From Corynebacterium sp. (GTDB lineage Bacteria > Actinomycetota > Actinomycetes > Mycobacteriales > Mycobacteriaceae), in assembly GCF_022712275.1 (NCBI RefSeq), contig NZ_JALAGU010000047.1:1-64000 (forward strand): a stretch of DNA of 64,000 nt. The letters are read 5' to 3'. Each line of letters starts with the position of its first letter. Position 1 is the first letter of the stretch. Positions 1 through 7,831 of the stretch are shown here, piece after piece. The position numbers and the translations under genes were made by a program. The notes under the pieces are model-generated. The model was not told where the DNA came from and ran no database searches. It saw nothing but the letters and a program-made list of their open reading frames with translations.

Positions 1-53
1 CGGTCGCGGTACCGCAGCGGAGTTCCCTCTACTCCATTCTCCGGAGTCGTCCG

Positions 54-134
54 CGTTCACCTCGGATACATCACACGCTGAGTCACTTTTCAGGTCTGGA
101 ACCGGCATAGGCTGTGATGTATCCGAGGTGAACG
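54..134. repeat. Perfect 22-bp inverted repeat with 37-nt spacer
   Basis: Positions 54-75 and 113-134 are exact reverse complements (arms begin CGTTCACCTC and end GAGGTGAACG). The spacer is 37 nt. The arms are only moderately GC-rich and no T-run follows, so this does not look like an ordinary terminator. It lies about 150 bp before the YbjN gene. It could be a leader hairpin, a regulator-binding repeat, or the ends of a very small palindromic element. The repeat is directly visible; its role is unknown. Confidence 0.75.
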
Positions 135-179
135 GGGGAGCGCACTCGCACGTTGCACCCAAACGGCGCACCCGAACGC

Positions 180-205
180 GGTGGTCGAATACGGTGGTCG
201 AACAC
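180..205. repeat. 13-bp tandem direct repeat
   Basis: GGTGGTCGAATAC at 180-192 is followed at once by GGTGGTCGAACAC at 193-205, differing by one base. It sits upstream of the YbjN gene, possibly in its promoter region. Function unknown; it may be a binding-site pair or chance. Confidence 0.45.
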
Positions 206-282
206 AGAGCAGCGGTGTCCGGTGCGGTCGGTAGAACAGGAGGTGTTCCGCCACCGCGCACCCACACGAAGGAGACTCCACC

Positions 283-786
283 TTGAGCGACACTGACCAG
301 GACTTCAGCGGCGTCAATGACTTCCGCACCGACGACCTCGGTGCAGCCATCCCGGACATGGTGCTGCGCCGTCCGACCCGCCACCGTCTGATGGACGCCC
401 TGGAAGCCTCCGACGTCGTCTACACCGTCGACCGCGACCGCGAGATCAGCTCACGCTGGGACGGGGGACGCATCTGGTTCGAGATCACCGGCAAGGACGG
501 TAACCTGTTGTCTGTCACCGGATGCTGGGACGGCTGGTTACCTGACTACCGCCGAGACGAGCTGCTGGAGGCCTGCAATGCGTGGAACGAGAAGATGTTC
601 TTCCCCAACGCGTACGTGGTCGTCGACGGGGACGGGGACGGGCGTGTATTCGCCAACCACACCGTGGACTACGCCTTCGGCGTCACCGATGAGCAGCTCT
701 ACCAGCACATCACCACCGCAGTGGCGGTCACTGACAGCCTCTTCGACCAGCTCCGTGGGCAGTTCCCGGAGGCGCTGGAGCACTGA
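283..786 (+). CDS. YbjN domain-containing protein
   Basis: A 167-residue soluble protein that fits the YbjN family (type III chaperone-like fold). The family features seen are a D-x-R-G-x-I/R-W-F-type strand (SRWDGGRIWFEITG, near residues 50-63), a central segment with several Trp residues, then ACNAWNEKMFFPNAYV and a C-terminal helix. There is no signal peptide or membrane segment. In Actinobacteria such proteins have no settled biochemical role; E. coli YbjN is linked to stress and motility regulation. The start is TTG at 283, chosen because AAGGAGA lies about 8 nt upstream. The 3' end overlaps the tail of the decayed regulator encoded on the other strand (728-2494) by about 60 bp. Confidence 0.8.
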   Translation: MSDTDQDFSGVNDFRTDDLGAAIPDMVLRRPTRHRLMDALEASDVVYTVDRDREISSRWDGGRIWFEITGKDGNLLSVTGCWDGWLPDYRRDELLEACNAWNEKMFFPNAYVVVDGDGDGRVFANHTVDYAFGVTDEQLYQHITTAVAVTDSLFDQLRGQFPEALEH

Positions 787-2494
787 GCGAACGACACCTG
801 GGGTGCACCGTGAGGAACTGCTCCTGAACCAGGCATCGGCGGTATCCGGTGTCGTGCTGGCCCTGGCCGCCGACCATCTCGACGATGCCGGCAGCAATGA
901 GCCGGTTGAGCGCGTATCGGGTGGTGGACACGGACAGGCCGACGCGGTCGGCGATGGCCTGGGCGCCGACCGGCGGGTGAGTGGTTCCGGGACCGGGGGC
1001 ATCGGCATCCAGAGCTGCCACCACGGCTGGGCCGTGCCTGGTGATCGACCGCAGCACGTCCTGATCGGTTGCACCACCGCGCGCCTTATCGTGCTGTCCG
1101 GGCTTTCCGGCCTGTTCCGTTACCGCCGGGGTCTCCGGTGAGGCAGGGGATTCGCCGGCGTCTGATTCGGCGCCTGTGGCAGGTACATTTTCTCCGGTCA
1201 GGTGAATCCCCGTGGCAGTTTCCGTGACCGGCCCCTGTCTCACCAGACCGTCGATCTGGATCTGTGCTTCGGTCCGGGAGAGCGGTGAGAACTCTTCGCG
1301 CATTCGGGTGATGCTCCAGGGCTCTCCGTCGCTCAGCGAGAGCAGCAGAACCTTCTGGATATGGGACAACCGGACATCCGGCGCCAGCTCGGAGATCCGT
1401 TGCAGATCAGATGACGTGAACACCGGGCCTCGGCGAAACTGGACCGTGAACCGGACTCCGTTGTCGGAGAACCGGGGCCGGTGCAGGTCCGCGTCCCTTG
1501 TCTCAGCGAGAGCCTCGCGAATTCCGCCGCCTTCGACTTCGATAACGCCAGCTCCTTCGGTGGTGGTGAGGTGCTTCGCCACTTCGTGGAGGCGTTGGTT
1601 GACCGCTTTCTGTGTGTGCCCGGTGGACCAGGGCATTGGTAATGAACTCCAGGACCGCTCTGGGTGGGAACGCGGGCCGTCGGACCATGTGACCATCAGG
1701 GTGGTAGACGTCCAAGGTGCCGGTGTTCGCCACGATCCATGCCTGAACTTCCTCCAGGAGCGCGGGCAGTGGACCGTCGAAATCCTGTCGGTTCCGGGTA
1801 CGGGCTCCGCTGCCGTCGTGGGGCAGCTGGACCGCCGCTGTGACGGCAAGGGACGGCAGTTTACCCTGCGGATAAAGGCCCGGTGCGTACAGTCCCGCAG
1901 TTGTCAGTTCGCCCGTCGGCGTCGTCACGGAGAGCAGCCGGAGGATGTCCTCTTCTTCCTTGTCCTTCAACCGACGGCGGCTGGCGCGGACAGACGCCAG
2001 GTACCGGGGCAGAAGTTCCGGTTCGAGGTCAGCGACGCTGGTCCCGGGGACGGCGCTGAGGTCGTAGTCGGCGCGTTCGGAATCATGCAGTGCCTCGACC
2101 TCGATCATCCGACGGTCGTCGGAGTTCATCCGGTAGTCACCGTCGGCCTGCCGGAGGTAGGCCTCCCCCTTGTGTTCCGCGGGCTTCTGTGACGGTGTGA
2201 GGGCTTTGACGTCGACGACGACGACCGTGTGCCCGTCCACGCTCACCGGGTACGGCTCGATGTGTGGTGCCGGGGTGACGGAACCCCTCGTCTGGCTGGT
2301 CACCGCCTGGATCATGTCACTGGGGAGGAGGCACCGGTGACAGTGAAGTTCTGTCGCTGGCTCACGCCCAGGAGCACGGTACCGCCCTGGGGCATGTTGG
2401 CGAAGGCGCAGACGGTCTCCGGCAGGTTCTCCGGTAGCCCTCCGGCAGCTTCCTTCACTTCGACGAGGGTGAGGTCGTCGCCGAAGGCACGCAT
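728..2494 (-). pseudogene. AlbA_2 / HATPase transcriptional regulator (COG2865-like), two frameshifts
   Basis: Three consecutive frames on the minus strand reconstruct one protein. 2494-2312 encodes the first part of an AlbA_2 (Schlafen-like) domain (VEVKEAAGG, CAFANMPQGGTVLLGV). The next frame (about 2318-1615) encodes the rest of it (EAYLRQADGDYRM, ending at VLEFITNALVHRAHT). The last frame (about 1615-728) encodes the ATPase-like part (EVEGGGIREAL) and a winged helix near the end (AIADRVGLSVSTTRYALNRLIAAGIV). Frame changes occur near 2313-2320, where translation stops at an ATGA, and at a TG repeat at 1611-1618. Such proteins usually regulate transcription or act near restriction/defence loci. 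The reading is a recent pseudogene, or two sequencing errors. An ATG at 2315 in the second frame could in principle reinitiate translation, but the domain spans the junction. Confidence 0.75.
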
Positions 2495-2542
2495 GTCCGA
2501 CAGCGTTGTGCGGATGCGTTCACTGGATCCGGATCATACCGA

Positions 2543-2578
2543 CAGTGTCAACACTGTTGATGTTTAATGTCCAACATT
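2543..2578. promoter_or_regulatory. Palindromic operator-like cluster upstream of the COG2865-like gene
   Basis: Upstream of the minus-strand regulator remnant lie TCAACACTGTTGA (2548-2560, a perfect 13-bp palindrome) and AATGTCCAACATT (2566-2578, arms of 5 bp around CCA). The segment CAGTGTCAACACTG (2543-2556) is also an inverted repeat overlapping the first. It is AT-rich against the local background. The position 50-85 bp before the first ATG fits an autoregulatory operator or promoter region. The palindromes are seen; regulation is inferred. Confidence 0.5.
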
Positions 2579-2688
2579 AGGAATCAGCACCGGAGTGTGG
2601 GGTTCCGGAATGAAGTGTTGGTCTGTGCTGCGGAAACGCTGTTGTCTGTCGTGTGCTCAGTGTGTCTCACATAGTGCCACTCACACAC

Positions 2689-3795
2689 TCACACCCGCAC
2701 CACGATCTTGCCGGTGACGTGACCGTTCTCGAGGTCACGGTGGGCGTCCGCGATCGCCTCGGCGTTCATGCCCGCCAGGGTCTCCCCGGTGGTCGGGACG
2801 ATGCGCCCGGCGTCCACCAGATCGGCGATACGGTCCAGGATCCGCCCCTGGGACGCCGGGTCCACTGTGGCATCACCGGCGTCCCCGTCCCCGAAGATCA
2901 CCTTCGTGAACATCGACTCCCAGTGCACCGAGATGGACTTGCGCTTGAACGCGCCCAGCTCGAAGGATTCCGGATCGTCGATGAGACACAGGTGGGACGC
3001 CGGCGCCATCAGCGCGGCGAGGTCACCGGAGCGCCCACCCGACTGTGAGGTGAATACGTAGCGCACCGGCGGCACCCCTGTGCCACCGTCGGCGACCGGC
3101 TTCTGCAGCGCCGCGACCTGACCGGCGAGCTCCTTGTTGTGGTCCAGCACATGGTGGGCCCCCATCCGCGTCACCCACTCCCGCGACTCCTCACGACCGG
3201 CGGTCGCGATGACCGTCAGTCCGGTCAGTGCGCGCGCCAGCTGGATCATGATGCTCGGCACGCCACCGGCACCACCCACGACCAGCAGGGAGGCCGGGTT
3301 CTGTGCACCTGAAGCGACGCCGGAGTCCAACCCGATGCCGAGGCGCTCGAACAAGGCCTCCCAGGCGGTGAGTGCGGTCAGGGGGAGCGAGGCGGCGTCC
3401 ACCACGGGAACCGAGGACGGGGCGCGACCGACGATGCGTTCATCGACGGCATGGAACCGTGAGTTCGTGCCCGGACGCAGCTGCGATCCGGCGTAGAACA
3501 CGGTGTCTCCCACGGCGAAGCCGACGACCCCGGAACCGACGGCGACGACGGTCCCCGCGGCGTCATACCCGAGAACCGGCTGCTCACCGGCGGCGACGGC
3601 CGCTGCGGCACGGCGCCGCATCTTCGTGTCGATCGGGTTGACGGACACCGCCGCCACCTCGACGAGCAGATCGCGGGGGCCGGGTGTCGGGACATCGGTG
3701 ACGACATCGGTGAGGCATCGCGGGTCGGTGACGGGGGACGCCTCCGTCACGGCGACGGCGGGCATCGTGGCTGGCAGTGCTGGCAGGTCGCTCAT
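2689..3795 (-). CDS. Zinc-type alcohol dehydrogenase-like / NADPH:quinone oxidoreductase
   Basis: A 368-residue medium-chain dehydrogenase/reductase of the quinone-oxidoreductase branch. The N-terminal GroES-like domain contains VSVNPIDTKMR (51-60) and VLGYDAAGTVVAVGSGV (74-90). The Rossmann nucleotide-binding loop is VVGGAGGVPSI at about 172-182. The catalytic-zinc Cys/His ligands of true alcohol dehydrogenases are not evident, so an NADPH-dependent reductase of quinones or enones is more likely. The start ATG at 3795 was chosen because the frame continues upstream antisense to glf without gene-like features. It is divergently oriented from glf, with only 36 bp between the starts, so promoters overlap. 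Exact substrate is unknown. Confidence 0.85.
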   Translation of the reverse strand: MSDLPALPATMPAVAVTEASPVTDPRCLTDVVTDVPTPGPRDLLVEVAAVSVNPIDTKMRRRAAAAVAAGEQPVLGYDAAGTVVAVGSGVVGFAVGDTVFYAGSQLRPGTNSRFHAVDERIVGRAPSSVPVVDAASLPLTALTAWEALFERLGIGLDSGVASGAQNPASLLVVGGAGGVPSIMIQLARALTGLTVIATAGREESREWVTRMGAHHVLDHNKELAGQVAALQKPVADGGTGVPPVRYVFTSQSGGRSGDLAALMAPASHLCLIDDPESFELGAFKRKSISVHWESMFTKVIFGDGDAGDATVDPASQGRILDRIADLVDAGRIVPTTGETLAGMNAEAIADAHRDLENGHVTGKIVVRV

Positions 3796-3831
3796 GCCCT
3801 CCAGGGTAGGCGACCTGTAACGTGGACGGCC

Positions 3832-4992
3832 ATGAGCGATTATGACCTGATTGTCGTCGGCAGTGGATTCTACGGACTGACTGTCGCCGAGCGTGCGGCC
3901 AGCCAGCTGAACAAGAAGGTGCTCGTCGTCGAGCGCCGCAGCCACATCGGCGGCAACGCCTACTCCGAGGCCGAGCCCACCACCGGCATCGAGATCCACA
4001 AGTACGGCGCGCACCTCTTCCACACCTCCAACAAGAAGGTCTGGGACTACGTCAACCAGTTCACCGACTTCACGGACTACCAGCACCGCGTCTTCGCGAT
4101 GCATGACGGCACCGCCTACCAGTTCCCCATGGGCCTGGGCCTGATCAACCAGTTCTTCGGCAGGTACTACACCCCGGACGAGGCCAAGGCACTGATCAAG
4201 GAGCAGACCGACGGGCTCAATCCGGAGGACGCCGCCAACCTCGAGGAGAAGGGTATCTCCCTGATCGGCCGCCCGCTGTACGAGGCCTTCGTACGCGACT
4301 ACACGGCCAAGCAGTGGCAGACCGACCCGAAGGAGCTGCCGGCGGCGAACATCTCCCGCCTGCCCGTCCGCTACACCTTCAACAACCGCTACTTCAACGA
4401 CACCTACGAGGGTCTGCCCGTCGAGGGCTACACCGCGTGGCTGGAGAACATGGCGAAGAGCGATCTCATCGAGGTCCGCCTGGACACCGACTGGTTCGAC
4501 GTCCGCGAGGAGCTGCGGGAGCAGAACCCGGACGCCCCGGTCGTCTACACCGGCCCGCTCGACCTCTACTTCGACTACTCCGAGGGCCACCTCGGCTGGC
4601 GCACCCTGGATTTCGAGACCGAGGTGCTGGAGACCGGTGACTTCCAGGGCACCCCGGTGATGAACTACAACGACGCGGACGTCCCCTTCACCCGCATCCA
4701 CGAATTCCGCCACTTCCACCCGGAGCGCAAGAACTACCCGGACGACAAGACCGTCATCATGAAGGAGTTCAGCCGCTTCGCCGAGGGCGAGGACGAGCCC
4801 TACTACCCGATCAACACCCCCGAGGACCGCGAGAAACTGCTGCGCTACCGCGAGCTGGCGGAGGCCGAGACGGCCGAGAACAAGGTCTTCTTCGGCGGGC
4901 GTCTCGGTACCTACCAGTACCTCGACATGCACATGGCCATCGGCGCGGCACTGTCGACCTACGACAACAAGATCGCCCCGCTGCTGGGTTAG
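3832..4992 (+). CDS. glf: UDP-galactopyranose mutase
   Basis: A 386-residue flavoenzyme that converts UDP-galactopyranose to UDP-galactofuranose, the donor for the galactan of the arabinogalactan wall. Evidence: the N-terminal FAD-binding loop VVGSGFYGL (8-16) followed by VVERRSHIGGNAYSE, the GIEIHKYGAHLFHT segment, the FVRDYTAKQWQ stretch, the NRYF segment, and the C-terminal FGGRLGTYQYLDMHMAIGAAL motif. Length is typical of bacterial Glf. It acts in the cytosol and supplies GlfT2. In relatives (mycobacteria, C. glutamicum) glf lies beside glfT2. Here glfT2 is about 18 kb downstream with an iron-uptake block in between. Confidence 0.97.
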   Translation: MSDYDLIVVGSGFYGLTVAERAASQLNKKVLVVERRSHIGGNAYSEAEPTTGIEIHKYGAHLFHTSNKKVWDYVNQFTDFTDYQHRVFAMHDGTAYQFPMGLGLINQFFGRYYTPDEAKALIKEQTDGLNPEDAANLEEKGISLIGRPLYEAFVRDYTAKQWQTDPKELPAANISRLPVRYTFNNRYFNDTYEGLPVEGYTAWLENMAKSDLIEVRLDTDWFDVREELREQNPDAPVVYTGPLDLYFDYSEGHLGWRTLDFETEVLETGDFQGTPVMNYNDADVPFTRIHEFRHFHPERKNYPDDKTVIMKEFSRFAEGEDEPYYPINTPEDREKLLRYRELAEAETAENKVFFGGRLGTYQYLDMHMAIGAALSTYDNKIAPLLG

Positions 4993-5007
4993 GCCGGGGA
5001 GGGCGGG

Positions 5008-5406
5008 TCACGCAGTGGCCGGCGGGATGTCGGAGGCCTGCCGGGAACGGATCACAGCGCCCTTCAGCGAGCTGCTGTCCAGGATCATGTGTCCACCGTA
5101 GGGCCGGAGCGGGAGGTCGTCGAGTTCAATGCCGGCGAGACCGATCGCACACCCGTCGCCCTCGCTGAGCACGGCAGGTTTCCGGCGCTTCCGGGATTCG
5201 AGGTGCCTGACCTGTCCGGGCAGGATGCGGTCCTCGACGATCAGGGACGCCGGAGCGCCGACCGTGACAGCGCCGGACTCCACCGTTCCGGTGAAGACAA
5301 TGCCTCTGCCGGTGATCGTGAACACATCGTCGACGCGGAAACTGAAGGGGGCATCCACATCGACGGTCTCCGGTGGAGGTTTCGAACTCTTGCTGAACAG
5401 GCCCAT
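5008..5406 (-). CDS. Small EF-Tu domain-2-like protein
   Basis: A 132-residue protein that matches the beta-barrel domain 2 of translation GTPases, without a G domain. Visible signs are FRVDDVFTITGRGIVFTGTVESG (split: FRVDDVFTITGRG, then VFTGTVESGAV), a VGAP strand, then LSEGDGCAIGLAGIELDDL, which parallels the EF-Tu A-G-D-x-x-G-x-x-L-R-G segment. The N-terminus MGLFSKSSKPPP looks like a short flexible tail. The ATG at 5406 was chosen over the longer frame to 5463 because the protein proper begins there. Such stand-alone domain-2 proteins occur in Actinobacteria with no assigned function. It faces glf convergently with 15 bp between stops. Confidence 0.75.
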   Translation of the reverse strand: MGLFSKSSKPPPETVDVDAPFSFRVDDVFTITGRGIVFTGTVESGAVTVGAPASLIVEDRILPGQVRHLESRKRRKPAVLSEGDGCAIGLAGIELDDLPLRPYGGHMILDSSSLKGAVIRSRQASDIPPATA

Positions 5407-5527
5407 GCGCCCAGCATAACGGCGATACGGGTGCAGGTCTCCGGTGACGGATCCCCGCCGCATCCCTGTCCGCAGCGGACTCTGGTCCGGACCACGGGAC
5501 AGGCGTTGTCGGGGCGCCCGTCACTCT

Positions 5528-5962
5528 TCACGCTCCCTGGGCGCTGTCGCCGGCGACATTCACCATCCAGCTCACACCGTAGCGGTCACGGAGCTGTCCG
5601 AACCAGTCGCCCCACATCTGCTTCTCGAGCGGCAGGAACACATTCCCGCCCTCGGCGAGGCGGACGAACCAGCCGGCGATCTTGTCGTACTCCTCCGGAT
5701 CCCCACCGATGCACATGTCGACGGAGGGGGCGGCGAAATCACGGGGGTCGTTCTCCGCGGTATCACAGGCCATGAAGGTCCAGCCGTCGGCGGTCTCCAG
5801 GTGGCCGTGCATGATCAGGTCCGCCCGTGCCGGGTCATCGGTGGCACCGGCGGCACCGAAGGTGAGCGTCTGCAGTTCACCGCCGAAGACCTCCTGGTAG
5901 AACGCCAGGGCCTCGGCAGCGGTGTCGCGGAACTTGAGATAGGGATTCAGCCAGGTGCTCAT
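5528..5962 (-). CDS. VOC (PhnB-like) family protein
   Basis: A 144-residue protein of the vicinal-oxygen-chelate superfamily, PhnB/3-demethylubiquinone-methyltransferase-like group. It has the typical opening NPYLKFRDTAAEALAFYQEVFGG (NPYLKF, then AEALAFYQEVFGGE), the ADLIMHGHLE strand, and the ending KQMWGDWFGQLRDRYGVSWMVN, where W-G-D-x-F-G-x-x-x-D-x-x-G-V-x-W is the family signature. Substrate is unknown. It is divergently placed from the acyl-CoA ligase at 6023, 60 bp apart, so the two may share a promoter region. Confidence 0.88.
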   Translation of the reverse strand: MSTWLNPYLKFRDTAAEALAFYQEVFGGELQTLTFGAAGATDDPARADLIMHGHLETADGWTFMACDTAENDPRDFAAPSVDMCIGGDPEEYDKIAGWFVRLAEGGNVFLPLEKQMWGDWFGQLRDRYGVSWMVNVAGDSAQGA

Positions 5963-6022
5963 GCTTCGACGTTACCGCCGGGACTCACCCTGCACACCAC
6001 CCCCGGCGTACCCTGACTCAGC

Positions 6023-7807
6023 ATGAGCGAGAACAGTGCGTCCACCCCGGACGACCAGGAAGCCCCGAAGAACCCGTCCACCACCTGGAAGGACCACCCC
6101 TGGTGGGACGCCTACCCGGAGTGGGTCAACCCCGAGCTCGACTATCACGCCGGGCACGAGCGCACCCTCGCCGAGATCTTCGACCATGCGGTGAAGACCT
6201 GGCCGAAGCGTCCCGCGATGACGTTCTTCGGCACCACCGTCCCCTACGGGGAGTACGGACGCCAGGTCGACAAGACCGCCGCGATGCTGCACAACCGGGG
6301 TGTGCGCAAGGGTGACCGGGTCGCGATCGCCCTGCCGAACTGCCCGCAGGCGCTGATCACCTTCTACGCCGTGCTCTCCCTCGGCGCGACCGCCACGCTG
6401 CACAACCCGCTGTACACCGCCCGTGAGCTCACCGTCGCCTTCAAGGATCACGGCGCGAAGGTCGGCGTGTTCTGGGACAAGGCCGTCGATGTCGCCCGTG
6501 AGCTGCGCACGGTCTCCCCGCTGGAGCAGATCATCCCGGTGACCATCACCCGCTCAATGCCCTGGTACCTCCAGACCGCGCTGAAGATCCCGGTCAAGCC
6601 GCTCAAGGCGATGCGCAACAAGCTCGCCGGCTCCACCGAGGGGCTCACCGAATGGTCTGACCTGGTGAAGGATGCCTCGGCGTCCGAGGGTCGCGCTCTG
6701 ATCGAGACCGCGGTGGTGACCCCGGAGGACACCGCCCTGGTGCTCTACACCTCCGGCACGACCGGCACCCCGAAGGGTGCGGCGCTTTCCCACGCGAACC
6801 TCTGCGCCAACATCATCCAGGGCCGCAACTGGGTTCCCGGCCTCGGCCAGGACGAGGAGCCGGAGCGGATGCTCGCCGCCCTGCCGATCTTCCACGCCTA
6901 CGGCCTGACGATGAACATCACCCTCGGCCCGCTCATCGGTGGCACGGTGCTGCTGCTGCCCGCCCCGGAGAAGACGCTGCTGACCGGCGCAATGAAGAAG
7001 CAGAAGCCGACGTGGATCCCCGGCGTCCCCGCGCTGTACCAGACGATCATGGACCTCGCGGAGAAGGACGGTATCGACATCTCGGGTGTGAGGGCGTCCT
7101 TCTCCGGCGCCTCCGGCCTGCCCGTGGAGGTCGTGAAGCGGTGGGAGAACCTCACGGGAGGACGCCTCGTCGAGGGCTACGGCCTCACCGAGACTTCCCC
7201 GATCGTCATCGGCAACCCGATGAGCGACGCCCGGCGTCCCGGCTATGTCGGCGTCCCTTTCCAGGACACGCAGGTGCGTGTCGTCTCGCAGGATGATCCG
7301 ACCGTGGTGCTGCCCGACGGCGAGGCCGGTGAGCTGGTCGTCCGTGGCCCGCAGGTCTTCGGCGGTTACCTCAACCGGGAGGACGCCAATGAGAAGGCGT
7401 TCGTGACCGGCGAGGACGGTCTGGGTGGCTGGTTCCGGACCGGGGACATGGCCGTGATGGAGGCCGACGGGTTCGTGAAGATCGTCTCGCGCATCAAGGA
7501 GATGATCGTCACCGGCGGTTTCAACGTGTACCCGCAGGAGGTCGAGGAGGTGCTGTGCGAGCATCCGTCGGTCGCCGCCGCCAGTGTGGTCGGCCTGCCG
7601 CGGTCGGACGGTTCCGAGACCGTCGCCGCCGGTGTGGTGCTTGCCGAGGGCGCGCGGTTGGACGAGGAGGTCCTCAAGGACCACTGCCGTGAGGGACTCG
7701 CCCGCTACAAGGTCCCGCGCGTGTTCAAGGTCTTCGCCGAGCTGCCGGCGGACCAGCTGGGCAAGGTGCGCCGTGTGGAGGTCCGGGAGCAGATGCTGGA
7801 GGAGTAG
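6023..7807 (+). CDS. Long-chain fatty-acid-CoA ligase
   Basis: A 594-residue ANL-superfamily adenylating enzyme. It activates long-chain fatty acids with ATP to acyl-adenylate and then acyl-CoA. Motifs: P-loop LYTSGTTGTPKGAALSH (about 241-257), the GYGLTETSP motif (about 388), WFRTGDMAVMEADG, and the hinge/C-terminal segment IVSRIKEMIVTGGFNVYPQEVEE containing the GG(F)NVYP element. The C-terminal lysine element is in ADQLGKVRR. It is a different branch from FadD32 at 36406, which has the acyl-AMP-ligase type sequence. It may serve phospholipid or mycolate precursors, or degradation; location next to glf does not decide this. Confidence 0.9.
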   Translation: MSENSASTPDDQEAPKNPSTTWKDHPWWDAYPEWVNPELDYHAGHERTLAEIFDHAVKTWPKRPAMTFFGTTVPYGEYGRQVDKTAAMLHNRGVRKGDRVAIALPNCPQALITFYAVLSLGATATLHNPLYTARELTVAFKDHGAKVGVFWDKAVDVARELRTVSPLEQIIPVTITRSMPWYLQTALKIPVKPLKAMRNKLAGSTEGLTEWSDLVKDASASEGRALIETAVVTPEDTALVLYTSGTTGTPKGAALSHANLCANIIQGRNWVPGLGQDEEPERMLAALPIFHAYGLTMNITLGPLIGGTVLLLPAPEKTLLTGAMKKQKPTWIPGVPALYQTIMDLAEKDGIDISGVRASFSGASGLPVEVVKRWENLTGGRLVEGYGLTETSPIVIGNPMSDARRPGYVGVPFQDTQVRVVSQDDPTVVLPDGEAGELVVRGPQVFGGYLNREDANEKAFVTGEDGLGGWFRTGDMAVMEADGFVKIVSRIKEMIVTGGFNVYPQEVEEVLCEHPSVAAASVVGLPRSDGSETVAAGVVLAEGARLDEEVLKDHCREGLARYKVPRVFKVFAELPADQLGKVRRVEVREQMLEE

Positions 7808-7831
7808 GGGGTCGGGGGATATCGGCGCTGC

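Noticed and set aside
54..134. Insertion sequence or mobile element ends
   Set aside because: No transposase or target-site duplication is visible; only the inverted repeat was recorded.
2689..4932. 747-residue open frame antisense to glf, in frame with the quinone reductase
   Set aside because: Residues before ATG 3795 are antisense to glf and show only the low-complexity pattern typical of shadow frames in GC-rich DNA.
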